Source: Erpobdella octoculata
Taxonomy: Eukaryota; Annelida; Clitellata; Hirudinida; Erpobdellidae
Length of the DNA: 64,000 bases
Reading direction: 5' to 3'
NCBI GenBank assembly: GCA_963978895.1
Contig: OZ022243.1
Span: 4,127,455-4,191,454, forward strand
Numbering within the stretch: position 1 is the stretch's first letter; every line of letters starts with the position of its first letter. Positions 41,201-51,916 of the stretch are shown here, in pieces. The notes beneath the pieces are model-generated. The model did not search any database, was not told the DNA's origin, and saw only the letters and a program-made list of their open reading frames with translations. A program made the position numbers and the translations under genes.

Positions 41201-44200
41201 ATATTAATGAAACATTAGTATAAATCCAAAAAAAAATAATAAAAATGACTCCCATCTGAAGCAATATAAGATTTATGATTTCCATATTAACGAGTTGAAA
41301 TAATTAATAAATTATACTAAAATTTAAATAATGACAAAGCTCGCCTTTTCGACCACAGCACAGCCTCTTTCTTCATATCGACGGCCAATTCCTGGAACTT
41401 CGCCATTTGCGACGTCACGTAATGAAAAGTCGCTATGGAAAGAGTTTCACTGCGTAACAAAAGAAATAAACAAGGCTTCACGAAAATGATATGCGATAAA
41501 AAAAGAAATACACAAAAGCTATTTTTATCCACAATATTTTCTGAGATTTCATAAATTAGAAAATATTAATATTTATATTGCAAAACTAATTAACCTGGTG
41601 ATAGATTAACTGATAGATCATTAATACATAATCAGCAGAATGCATCATCATTATCATCATATTCATCATCCCACCTCAATAACAATAGAATGCATCATCA
41701 TTATCATCATAACCATCAACCCACCTTATTAGCAATAGAATGTATCATCATTATCATCATCACCATCAACCCAACTTATTAACGATAGAATGTATCATCA
41801 TTATCATCATATTCATCATCCCACCTTATTAACGATAGAATGTATCATCATTATCATCGAATTCATCATCAACCCACCTTATCAGTGCAGGTTTGAAATT
41901 ACACTTCCGGTTGAAGTTCATCATGAAGGTCATCAACTTCAGATAGTACGTCTCGTCGTTCTCCTGGGCTTTCGACCTCACCAAGGAATCCTGGTGACAA
42001 AAAATGAGATGAGATTTTTTTTAATTCTAAAATTTGTTGCCTCAAATTCCCACACGATTTCTAATTAATGAACAAGTAAATTAAAAACTAATTTTTAAAA
42101 CCCAATGCTTTTATATGTAATTAAGGCGCTGGTGGCAGAGCGGTAGAGCGCTCGCCTGTTGATCGTTAGGTCGGCAGTTCAAGCCTCACCTGCGTCACCA
42201 GCGTAACTCCCTTAGGCAAGGAGTTCACTCGCATTGCTTTCTCATGTCTATGAAAATAGCGTGTTCTTCGAAGTTTCCGATCCAAAGGAACCTTCGTAAG
42301 CGCCTCTGACTTATCTGGCGCTATATAAATTCATCATCATCATCATCATCATTAAAACACAAATTTTGCAATCAATTTTTTCTTATATTACTCTTCACAA
42401 TTCCCTTGGCAAACTTCCAGAGTAACACATCATGTTAAATAAACAACTTAGCTAGCTTCCCATGAGACAAATTTTATTCAATTTGCGGTTTCTTGTAGAC
42501 TGTTTAATTAAAATTAACTAAATTATTGTAAAACTAATAATTCTGGGCTTTCGACCTCACCAAGGAATCCTGGTGACAAAAAATGAAATGAGATTTTTTT
42601 TAATTCTAAAATTTGTTGCCTCAAATTCCCACACGATTTCTAATTAATGAACAAGTAAATTAAAAACTAATTTTTAAAACCCAATGCTTTTATATGTAAT
42701 TAAAACACAAATTTTGCAATCAATTTTTTCTTATATTACTCTTCACAATTCCCTTGGCAAACTTCCAGAGTAACACATCATGTTAAATAAACAACTTAGC
42801 TAGCTTCCCATGAGACAAATTTTATTCAATTTGCGGTTTCTTGTAGACTGTTTAATTAAAATTAACTAAATTATTGTAAAACTAATAATTGAATATTGCA
42901 TTGTCTTCTATTTTGAGCATGTATGCAAAATTTAAAAAAAATCTATCATCAGGAAGTGACTCAAAAATTGATTGCAAGATTTGAAACAGACAGAGAAACA
43001 GAAAGACAAACAGACAGAGAAACAGAAAGACAAACAGAGACGACGAGTAGATAAAAGCATTGAGTAAAAAATCTATCATCAGGAAGTGACTTGATTGCAA
43101 GATTTGAAACAGACAGACAGACAAACAGAAAGACAAACAGAGACGACGAGTTAATAAAAGCATTGGGAAAAAAGACGGCGATTGTGTTTCAGTGCTTCTT
43201 CAATCGACATATCAGTTTGCCTTATATCATGAATTCTAACGAATCAAAGCACTTTTAAAAAAAAAACACAAACAATCGAATTAAAACATGCAACAACAAC
43301 ATTTAGAATTTATATAAATTTCTAAAAGAAAAAAAATTTTAAGAACATCATCAATCAAGCGAGAATTAAATCTCAATTTCCTCACCTTGACGGCCTTCAT
43401 GAGCGGATTGTAGCAGCTGACGAGGAACTGCTCGCAGAACTCCTTCAAGAGCGACCTCACAGCGATCGTTGACCTTCTGATCGGCTCGTGATCGACGACC
43501 GGGAGTCGGTTTTTCGGTCGTCTCTTTTCCACCTTTCCTCGGTTGAAATCCAACTCGAACGTCGCCACGTATTTCTGACTCGATCTTCTTGCCTCAGAGC
43601 CGGCTAGAATCGTTTCTTCGACGGCGTGACCGTCTAATCCACCGGACCGATTCAACCCGGTTAGGGAGTCCCGACCGCGCCCTGAAACCGTCGTTGATCC
43701 CTGCGATGTTTCTATCTTTATCGTCGGAGTCCTGTGCACGACCAGGTCCCTGTCCGAGATGGATTTTACGTTCGCGAGTTGGTACGTCCCCCCGAATGTT
43801 GAGTGTCGCGACCCGCAACGAAGGACTGACATCTTCTTTTTTTTGCTTTCAAGATCCATCAATTCTTCGAGCTCTCTTGTTTATTAAATAAACGAATTTA
43901 ATTAAAATAAATTTTAAAGAAAAAATTGTTATTATTTTAAACTTACTTTTTATCTCTTTCCATCTCCGATGCTGCACGTACAGTTCCGCAGCAGGCAAGT
44001 TGGTCGGGAGTCTGGAGAGATTTTTATAACAAACGATATTTTTTATATTTTATCTTTTCCAGGTTTAATGTCTGTTTTTTCGTGCTCAAGTATTCATAAT
44101 TAATTGTTGCAAAACAATATTGCAATATGATACAATTTATATAATACAATGCATTTATATCATAAAACATCATACAATATTATAATATAAATAATCTTTC

Positions 44201-46733
44201 ATTATTATTACTTTTTTTAAATTTTGATATAATCTTTTATTATTTATTCTAAGTTTGTAACTCACTGCTCTTTAGCTTAAAATTACTCACATTAATTGTT
44301 TTGCACGATAAAGTAGCAAAGAGCTGATGAAATTACTACAAGCAATGTTTGTACGGTTGGTACGTTTAATTACTGTTTATTTATTGTTTTTTTTCAAAAT
44401 CGAACTAAGTAAATTAATAGGTCAGTTCTATAGCTTTGCAAATAAACAACTCTGATCATACAAGGAATTTGAATCATGCAGTTCTCCCTAAATTGCACCT
44501 CATCGAGAGAAATAACTGTCAATAACATCCAGACTTCCATAGAAAAACTCAAAAACTTCCAATAATAATAACTATAAAAAAGCAAACGAACCTGCTCTCT
44601 GAGCATGAGAGAAACTATCTCGACCACGTGAAGCGCCAAATGTCGTTCCTCGTCCGAGCTTGCCAAGTAAAGAAGAAGATCGATGAATCCGCTGACGTGC
44701 ATCGACCACAGGATCTGGTCGTGCAGGCTTGCATCGTCGTCCGTTCTCTGGCGATGGCGGATGAAGTGTTGTTTATAAGTAGAAAAAATAAATTTTAATG
44801 ATAAATCATTTTATAAAATTTAAAATAATGAAAAAACTCAAGCTGGGTTAATTTTAAAACGGTAATCATTTACATTGACGGCTTTGGCCTACGGTAGTCA
44901 CGTTACTAACCTTTCCCTAATTCTCGCAACCCGTTAAAGTAAATGATTGCCAATTTCGCTTTTATCATATTAAATATAAAATAAATTAAATATAGCTTCC
45001 AAGTTGATGTTGCAGAAGGTAAACTGACATTTAGTGACAATTAAATAAATCTATTATTACGGCAGTAATCTCATAGAAATATTTAAAAAAAAACGAGAAA
45101 GAGAGAAGAACTTAGAGGAGGAGATAACAAACCTGTTCTCTTTTCAGGTCGGGAGGAATGTGAAGGACATTCCTAACAAGGAGAAGAATCCTCTCAACCA
45201 GCAGTCTGTCTTCCTCTTCTCTCGATTCCCAGTCCTGGTTTGTACGGAAGGAAAATTGAATTGGAAAAATAAATATATATATATATATATATATTAAATA
45301 GTTGAATATTTAATAATAAATAAGAATATTCCTTTTATCATTTCAACATTTCTATGAGAATCTTTGATTTGATTAAACAAAATTAAATTCAAAATAAATA
45401 TAAAATAATTAAACACTAAATTTAAATATTTATTTGACTATCGAAACATTTTTAGTTTAATAAATAAAAATAAAATTGAAATCCATAGAAAAACAACCAC
45501 AAATTACCAATTTCAATAAACCTCCGAGCTCATTGGAGAGAACAGAAAACACAGCTCCATCTGCAAAGGCCTGTTTTGAAATATAAAATACAAATTGCAT
45601 AATGCACTTTAAAATAAAATATTTACGTGCTCAACTAATTGAGTAATATTAAAATCACCACTTTTATTATAATTGCCAAATATTTTAATGCTTCTCCCGA
45701 TGTTCTCAAAAGAATCACTATCAGTACCGTAAAATTGCCTCATAAAGATATTTATGTTACATTTAAATGATATTCATTCAAGCAGCAGTCCAATCCCAAT
45801 TATTATAACTCTGCCTTGCTTTTTGCAAGCCAGTTCCAAGCCTGGAGAAAGGAAGAGGGGAAAGTTAAAAGGATCAAATTCTGATCCACGACAGGAAGTA
45901 CTTCGGTATTTCCTACATACTGCTTTAACAGTGTAAAGGACTATAAACTATTATAAAAAATAGAAAAACCTAATTATTATAAAATAATTATAACAATTAC
46001 GACAATAATAAATCAAACCCAAACCTCTCACTATGCGAGGTTATGACATACATACATACATACAGACATAGGAAATTATGTAGATAATTATAATAATTAC
46101 AACAATAATAAAACAAATCCAAACCTCTTTATAGTCCTGAAGGTATGACTCAACCTCCAGAAAATGCTGCCTATATATACTGTCGTCGGGGACTCTGTCG
46201 TCGAAGCAGAGACGTGCCGGCTGCGAGAGGTTCACGAGAAGTCGCACGACCGTCTCCAAGGTAACCCTTTCCGCTTCCATTTTCCTTGACCTCCTGTTAG
46301 CTTTCTTTGATTGTCTTTTGTTTTCTTCACCAGCCTCTGCATGTTGTTGTTGTTGTTGTAGTTCGTTTTTTTCTTGCTCTTCTATGAAGTAGGCTCCTAT
46401 CTGCTTCAGGATCGGTAGCAGGTCTTTCTGCAGAATGGCTGCTGAACCCAATTGCCTCCGGATGTTGCATGAATCGTTGTCTCTTTTGATAAACCTAATG
46501 AGGTCTTTGATTGATTCTTAACAAAACAACAACGAAATTTATTAGTAATTAATAATATTTTAATGCGAATAATTAGCATCTTTTTTAAAGGGTAATAAAC
46601 CCTTGCAAAATAAACAACCGAGACAATCAGGCTCCCTATGATAAATGTCCCTGTCATCTGTATAGCCCAACGAAGCACAAGTTGCTTGCAATTCGGCACT
46701 CATTTTCCTCACAGCAGCTGGATCGCCACTCAT
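32225..46733 (-). CDS. TIMELESS: TIMELESS/timeout replication-fork protection protein
   Basis: 29 exons, all phases consistent, total 1538 codons. Exons: 46733-46619, 46516-46125, 45570-45508, 45234-45133, 44747-44592, 44011-43947, 43875-43386, 41990-41878, 41449-41345, 41146-41043, 40689-40611, 40456-40332, 39886-39724, 39308-39228, 39151-39054, 38697-38653, 38572-38473, 37779-37569, 37482-37337, 37122-36859, 36592-36504, 36250-36062, 35750-35478, 35330-35265, 34822-34701, 34428-34181, 33469-33224, 32670-32525, 32445-32225. N-terminal TIMELESS helical domain: [51 protein letters not shown]. Middle: [40 protein letters not shown]. Two Myb-like repeats starting [10 protein letters not shown] and [10 protein letters not shown] (about 920-1100) correspond to the PARP1-binding region. 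A long acidic tail with Asp runs follows. It matches vertebrate TIMELESS throughout (about 1208 residues there); the extra length lies mostly in acidic inserts. In animals it pairs with TIPIN at replication forks in the nucleus. Intron 9 needs a GC donor. Confidence 0.95.
32880..33215. repeat. 24-25 bp minisatellite in the TIMELESS intron between exons 27 and 28
   Basis: About 13 copies of ATTAATTAAACATTAAAATA plus ACATTC. They end some ten bases before the donor of exon 27 (33224). Confidence 0.9.
33500..33835. repeat. 22-bp minisatellite in the TIMELESS intron between exons 26 and 27
   Basis: About 15 copies of TTACATTATTAGTATTCTAC start about 30 bases upstream (in transcription) of the exon 27 acceptor at 33469. 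Confidence 0.9.
37836..38000 (+). repeat. dispersed repeat family A, copy in a TIMELESS intron
   Basis: It is the same as 29453-29625 with few changes, in the intron between exons 17 and 18. Confidence 0.7.
41640..41877. repeat. about 62-bp tandem repeat containing copies of a splice donor
   Basis: Four units read TAAGGTGGGTTGATG or close variants on the minus strand, followed by GAT-rich sequence and CATTCTATCGTTAA. The first unit contains the real donor of TIMELESS exon 8 (41878/41877). Confidence 0.85.
41964..42890. repeat. tandem duplication including the start of TIMELESS exon 8
   Basis: Copy 1 is 41964-42542 and copy 2 is 42543-42890. They are almost identical except for a 231-bp SINE insertion in copy 1. 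The repeated unit includes the exon 8 acceptor and its first 27 coding bases, then about 320 intron bases. Confidence 0.9.
42125..42350 (+). mobile_element. tRNA-derived SINE in a TIMELESS intron
   Basis: The head has a box-A-like TGGCAGAGCGGTAGAGCGC and a box-B-like GTTCAAGCC, with CGCTGGT/ACCAGCG pairing like an acceptor stem. The tail is TGGCGCTATATAAATTCATC plus a CAT repeat. It is flanked by ATTAA (42120-42124 and 42351-42355). The second copy of the local duplication is the empty site. The tail resembles the LINE end at 60990. Confidence 0.9.
42860..43165. repeat. dispersed repeat family B in a TIMELESS intron
   Basis: Landmarks are TTGAATATTGCATTGTCTTC, CTATCATCAGGAAGTGACTC and an ACAGACAGAGAAACAG-rich tail ending in TAAAAGCATTG. 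Part of the segment is repeated internally at 43065-43165. A close copy lies in an EIF2B3 intron at 57836-58145. Confidence 0.8.
45273..45294. repeat. short TA microsatellite
   Basis: In the TIMELESS intron between exons 3 and 4. Confidence 0.8.
45800..45957 (-). repeat. dispersed repeat family A, copy in TIMELESS intron 2
   Basis: This is the reverse of the copies at 29453 and 37836: CCAAGCCTGGAGAAAGG, GATCCACGACAGGAAGTACT, then GTGTAAAGGACTATAAAC. Confidence 0.7.
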
Positions 46734-47840
46734 GCTGTTTAGCTAAATTTCCTCGATTGACTAGAGCAAATAGAATTCAAAAATAAATTTTTTTAAACGC
46801 TTTTATATTATATTTTTAATTCCTAAGCTCTTGGTACAATGCTATTCGTAAACAATTTCATTATATAGATTGCGAACCACAAGCAGATTTTGGCGGTGTT
46901 ATTGTTTATGTATTTAGCGCCATACCACTACCATTCACAGCTTCTATCATATTTACAAGGTTTACTCTTATTTAGATAAAAATATTTCTGTAACAATAAA
47001 AATAAATAAATTAAAGTTGTTACTAAAAATCACTAATTATAATTAGAGTGCTATGGCTGCTACGCTCCATTCATAATAGAATCATTATCATATGCCTTGC
47101 TCGGACAACCTTAGACTCTTAGAAAGTCCCATTCCACCTCAAGCTTCAAAAATGACTCTGGAGAACTTTTTTCTGTTTTTCATCAACGTTACCATAACCA
47201 AAGAATGTTGCATATGTGCCTTTTGGGGGAGGGCTGGGGCCCTAAGCATGGCACCGGTTTCAAGACTGTCAAAGTGCAAATTTTGTAATAATCACACTAG
47301 TTATTGAATTTAATTATATAAATTACCATTTATATTTTTTTCTATTCTGATAAAAATTGTCATTTAAAAACTTAATTTGAATATTTTACTTTCGTATATA
47401 GGCCCCTTGTGGTTTGTAGGCCCTATAATAGGTAGGTACCTACAGTGCTTACTGTGCCATAGTGGAAAAGACGACCCTGCCTGACCATCAAAAAATAGTT
47501 TTTCTCTCGTTTTCTTTTGTGATGCTTTATTGTCTTCTTTTTTCTCGTTTGTTGTTGCCTGCTTTGTTTCCTTCTCTCATTTCAAGTTTGTTAATTCTTC
47601 ATCCGTATCAAACTCGTACCTACTCTTTTGGGTCAAACCCATTGTGTTCCAATGCAATATAGAGACAGTCCACAAACTAGGGCTGTCCTTCCTTACTGTT
47701 CAGTCCCCGTTTTCTTAGCTCCAGCATTAATTCAGCAACGGTTAATTTCTTCCAGTATACTTTTAAAACCATTTCTTTTAGATCCCACTTCTGAAACCAT
47801 TGTTATAATATTAACAACCGCATTGTTTTTTTTTTAATAA
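46734..47840. other. TIMELESS upstream region, no gene recognised
   Basis: The first few hundred bases should hold the TIMELESS promoter and 5' UTR. No TATA box placed convincingly. A G/C-rich patch near 47220-47260 (GGGGGAGGGC and GGGGCCC) looks like repeat debris. Confidence 0.4.
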
Positions 47841-47846
47841 TTGTAT

Positions 47847-48010
47847 CTATATAAAAATGATATGTCTGTCTCTTATAGAAATCTAAACCGCTGGAGCGAT
47901 CTTGATGAAATTTGGCAAGGAGATAGTTCTCACAGAAAAGAAAGGTTTGGACCCCCTACTCTGATCCCCCGGCTCAGGGGGCCAAAAAACATTTCCAGGC
48001 CAAAAGTGCC
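47847..48010 (+). mobile_element. Helitron-like 5' end, second family
   Basis: TCTATATAAAAATGATATGT is followed by CTGTCTC, then GAAATCTAAACCGCTGGAGC. The latter block is also at 11095-11120 and 21055-21075 in the lectin introns. No 3' end was recognised. Confidence 0.5.
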
Positions 48011-49140
48011 TTTGTATACGACCATTTAAGCGACTTATTTTTATTTAAGGAGATTTTCAGCTTCTGCAGGCAGATAGACAACTATACAAATTTAGTATCC
48101 TGATTTCTGTAAAGTCACAGTTTGATACTAGATTGAAAAATTTTATCAATTATAAATCCACCAGAGGCCATCACCTCAAACTACGCTCTCAATTAATCTG
48201 ACTTGTCTAAATTCTTTTTTACAAACCGCACTGTTAAAACTCTTTACCCTCAGAAATTATTTCGTCTACAACTTATAGCTGATTTCACGCCTAATTCGTC
48301 TCCATGATCTATCTATATTCCTATCACATAAATGACAATAACAATGTTGTATATATCATTCTGCCATTATCACCATGCGTCAGTTTCTAGTCACTGTTTT
48401 AGTTATTGAGGTGGTTATCTCTTGAAGCTCACTTTTTAAGTTGTTGAACATCTTTGTGTTCTGCAAATTTTCTGTTTTCTCACCACCCTCAATGTGTATC
48501 AACTGTCTGAATTTTTGCTTAACAAGCGGGTAAGTAGCGAATGTCCTTCGTTTGAGACCAATAAATAAATAAAAAAATTAAATGAATAATCCGCAACTTT
48601 CTAATTTTAGGAAATTTTAATATGTTGTAGTGCAAATTAAAAATATATAGCAACAAATTGATCTTCCAATGAAATGTTATGACTCAGAACAATTATGCCC
48701 CAGTTAAACAGTACAAAAAAAGAAAGAAATACCATATATATTTAATATTACTCAAGTGATAACACTTAAAAATTTCCTATCAATGCAAGTTACGTACATG
48801 CAAGAGCACCATAACCTCGTACTCGTTGACAACGATCACAACAAAACAAGCATAATTCTTTGATAAAGTCTCAAATAAGCTTTTCTCAGAGTGCCAAGAA
48901 ACCAACTTTCGCAATATTACAATTTAAAAAAAAAAATCAGAATTATTTGATCTTCAACACAATCCAAATAAATTTATATTATAAATACATTCTATTTGAA
49001 ACAATCACGAGCTACCTCGAAATTTAATAAACAACTTCGATCAAAAAACGTTCCCACTGGCAAGCATAACATCTTGCAAGCATGCATAACTCAATACAAC
49101 ATTTTTTTTCTCTACAGAACATCATCTCTGAGTGACAACA
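48010..49140. other. FDX1 downstream region, no gene recognised
   Basis: It includes the 3' UTR of FDX1. The stretch 48180-48580 ends in AATAAATAAATAAA and may be a LINE tail, but no protein match is visible. Confidence 0.35.
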
Positions 49141-51916
49141 TCAGCTTCTCGCGTCCGCCACTCCTTCCGGGACTTCCACTTCAAGACCGTCCATGTCCTT
49201 CGTGACTATGATTTGACACCCGAGTCGGGATCTGAAAAAGAAGATAAAAAGCGTAAAAAGTCAATTAAAAGAGTATAAAAATAATTAATAATAATAATAA
49301 TATTGATGATTTAATTAGTGTTCATTTTAGTGTTGAGCAATTCTTTTTGGAAATCTCGTGAAGCCTGTTGATTATTGAAAGTAGATAGGGAAATCAAGTA
49401 AACATTCTATCGAAAAGCTTGTTGACGTAGTTGCCGGACACGTCACCTTCGAAGCATTCAAGAAATGAAACAGGAACAACTTATAAAAAATTATTAATTA
49501 AATTAAATTGTATTAAATACAGAACTCAACATTATACTGAAAAGTATTTTAAAATAATCATTATAAAAATCTACTTCGCTGTGTTAAAGCTAAGATGAAA
49601 ATTAAATTAATTCTCAGAACTCCGTGCTGGAATGGTTAAAAACGAAATGTAATCTGAACAGATAAGTTTTTTTCTTGTAGGATAAATTGAGAAAGTATAA
49701 TCCTCTACAAATCCCTCTGAATCAAAGATAATATACTGTATATACTCGAAATAGAACAAAAAGCTGGACAAATGAAGAAATTTAATCTCACTGAAATTAA
49801 TTAAATTTTGTCGAAGCTTTCCAGCAAATAGTGAACATTGACGTAAAAATCTTACAAATTAACATTAGAATAAACAAAAACAATCTAGAAATAAAATTGC
49901 TTTCAAAAAGACAAATCCTTAATTAAAAGTACTATAAGATGAAATATAAAACCCAGAATAACTTAAAAAACAATGATTTTGGCCACAAAAAAAGCTACAA
50001 TTAATACAAAGTAGGCCTCCTTTAAATATCGAATAGAAAATCTTATTGTTATTCTGATGATAATAACAGTTACAATGAAACTTGATATCTTATTCTACAA
50101 ACCAATAAGTTTAAAAAGTAAAATAAATTTGACAAAATCAATAAAACTAACGTGTCTGTGAGACCGTAAGCAAGATCGAGCATGTCTAGTTCCTCGTCCA
50201 TGGGTTTGTTTGGAAGGTTCTTGTAGATTTCGGGCGCAAATACCAGATGACATGTGGAACAGGCGAGAGTACCTTCACAAGCACCTGAAAATTAATAGAA
50301 AATAACATGCTATTAAGCAGAAAACAAGTAAAGATAAAAAATAAATTAAAAAAAATGCTTTTATTTGCCTCTTTATCTGAGTCAATGAACTAACATTTTT
50401 GAATATAAAACAACCGTTACACTCAATCTGTACATTGTTTATTTCTTTTATATGAAATCAAAAATTCATAATATTAACTCGATGTATGGATCAGTTGTTA
50501 TCTAGCCCTAACAGACAACTTTGATTAATTTTAATTGATTTAAGGGTTAATTCATGTCGGAAACATTCAATTCATGTATTGTCATCCAGAATAGAGCTTT
50601 CCTGAAAGTTTTAGAGCTCTGGGTTGTGGAAAAGTGGGTGAATTTTTGTTTCTAAGATTTGATCACCACAGACAAACAAATAGAAAGACGAGTGAAGTTA
50701 AATAAAAGCATTTAAAAAAGATATTTTAATAGCAGTTACAAATCGAAAAAAACCTAGGCGTAACAATTTGCCTAGGGTACAGAGTAACAGTTGTTATCTT
50801 CCATTTTGTAGTCTGTTTTATCTATCTATATTGAATTGAAATCACCCCACTCACTGTAAATTTAGGTCTTAGACAAAGTTATGCTGTTTTACTTGTTTAC
50901 GACATTGTTATTTAAATTGTACAGAATGAACAATAACAGATCTTAAGTTTAACGGTATTTTGCCATAAAGTTTGATGAATTATTTAGTATTATCATATAA
51001 GATTTAACTATGTTTGGAAATATTACTCATCTGCTATAGCTTGTGGGTTTACACAGATACGTTTTTTTGCAGTGGATCTGATCATGATTTCCTGTTATAC
51101 CACAAAATGTAAAAAAAAATCCATTCCTAAGAAGGCCAATGAACCCAACTACTTATCTTATTCTGCTAAAAACTGTTACAGAAATTAAGTTTTTAAATGA
51201 ATTAATATCGAGCAAACATTTATGTCAGTAAAAAAGTAAAAACCTATAAATCGGACACAATAATTAAATATTTTGACCTACCCACCCCGTTTAGGACACC
51301 CGCCTTTTTGCTAATCCTGCACCTGCCCGTGAATGCTAACGTTTGAATAATCTCAAATACACCTATAGAACAGAAATACTGTTAACTCACCAAACCCGTC
51401 CAGACCAACGTTATTGTCAAGAACTACATCCAGCAATGTGCTGCCGACTTTAGCTTTCGTTGTTTTTGATTGACCATTGGGCAGTTTGAAATAAATGGTC
51501 ACTCTGGTGGAATAAACACGCAGGAAATTTTATCACAATTAAATTTTACAAATTCAAGTTATTAATTAACCTAGTACCATTGTTCAACCGACTTTTATTT
51601 CTTAACCAAAGTTTTATTTAATAAATTATAAGAGAAAATAATAAAAACACTTTTTATATAAAAATTTTTTATAGATATCGATGAATTAATGAATGTAAGG
51701 TTGGTTGGAAGATAGAATTGCACACGCGGATTCACATACAAACAAAACATACATTTCTGCTTTGGAACTTCCACTCTCCGAAGAAAAAAACTTGAACCGA
51801 GAATTATTTGATACAAACAGGCTACTACTCCTAAGGACACTCGAGGAGCTATTCCCTGATCTCGTGTAGATTCGAGAAACTTGCTTTAAACATCTCAGAG
51901 TTTTTGACACAAACAT
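49141..51916 (-). CDS. FDX1: mitochondrial adrenodoxin-type [2Fe-2S] ferredoxin
   Basis: Four exons (51916-51753, 51503-51391, 50284-50152, 49231-49141) give 166 residues with matching phases and standard GT-AG borders. Residues 1 to about 50 are Ser/Arg-rich and lack acidic residues until FSSESG, fitting a mitochondrial presequence. The ferredoxin fold follows, with ligands Cys95, Cys101, Cys104 ([12 protein letters not shown]) and Cys142 (SRLGC). [16 protein letters not shown] is the acidic helix that contacts ferredoxin reductase and P450 partners. The C-terminus (KDMD, then PEGVADARS) resembles FDX1 rather than FDX2. Family role: one-electron carrier from NADPH-ferredoxin reductase in the matrix. 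It is upstream of TIMELESS on the same strand and divergent from EIF2B3. Confidence 0.93.
50540..50725 (+). repeat. dispersed repeat in FDX1 intron 2
   Basis: TATTGTCATCCAGAATAGAG, then CTGAAAGTTTTAGAGCTC and an ACAGACAAACAAATAG tail ending in AAATAAAAGCATTTAAAA. Related to 17030-17200. Confidence 0.55.

Noticed and set aside
42125..42200. A functional tRNA gene
   Set aside because: It has A and B boxes but the anticodon arm is not regular and it continues into a SINE body with a repeat tail and target duplications.
43589..43891. Plus-strand frame of 100 codons
   Set aside because: It is a shadow of TIMELESS exon 7 on the opposite strand.
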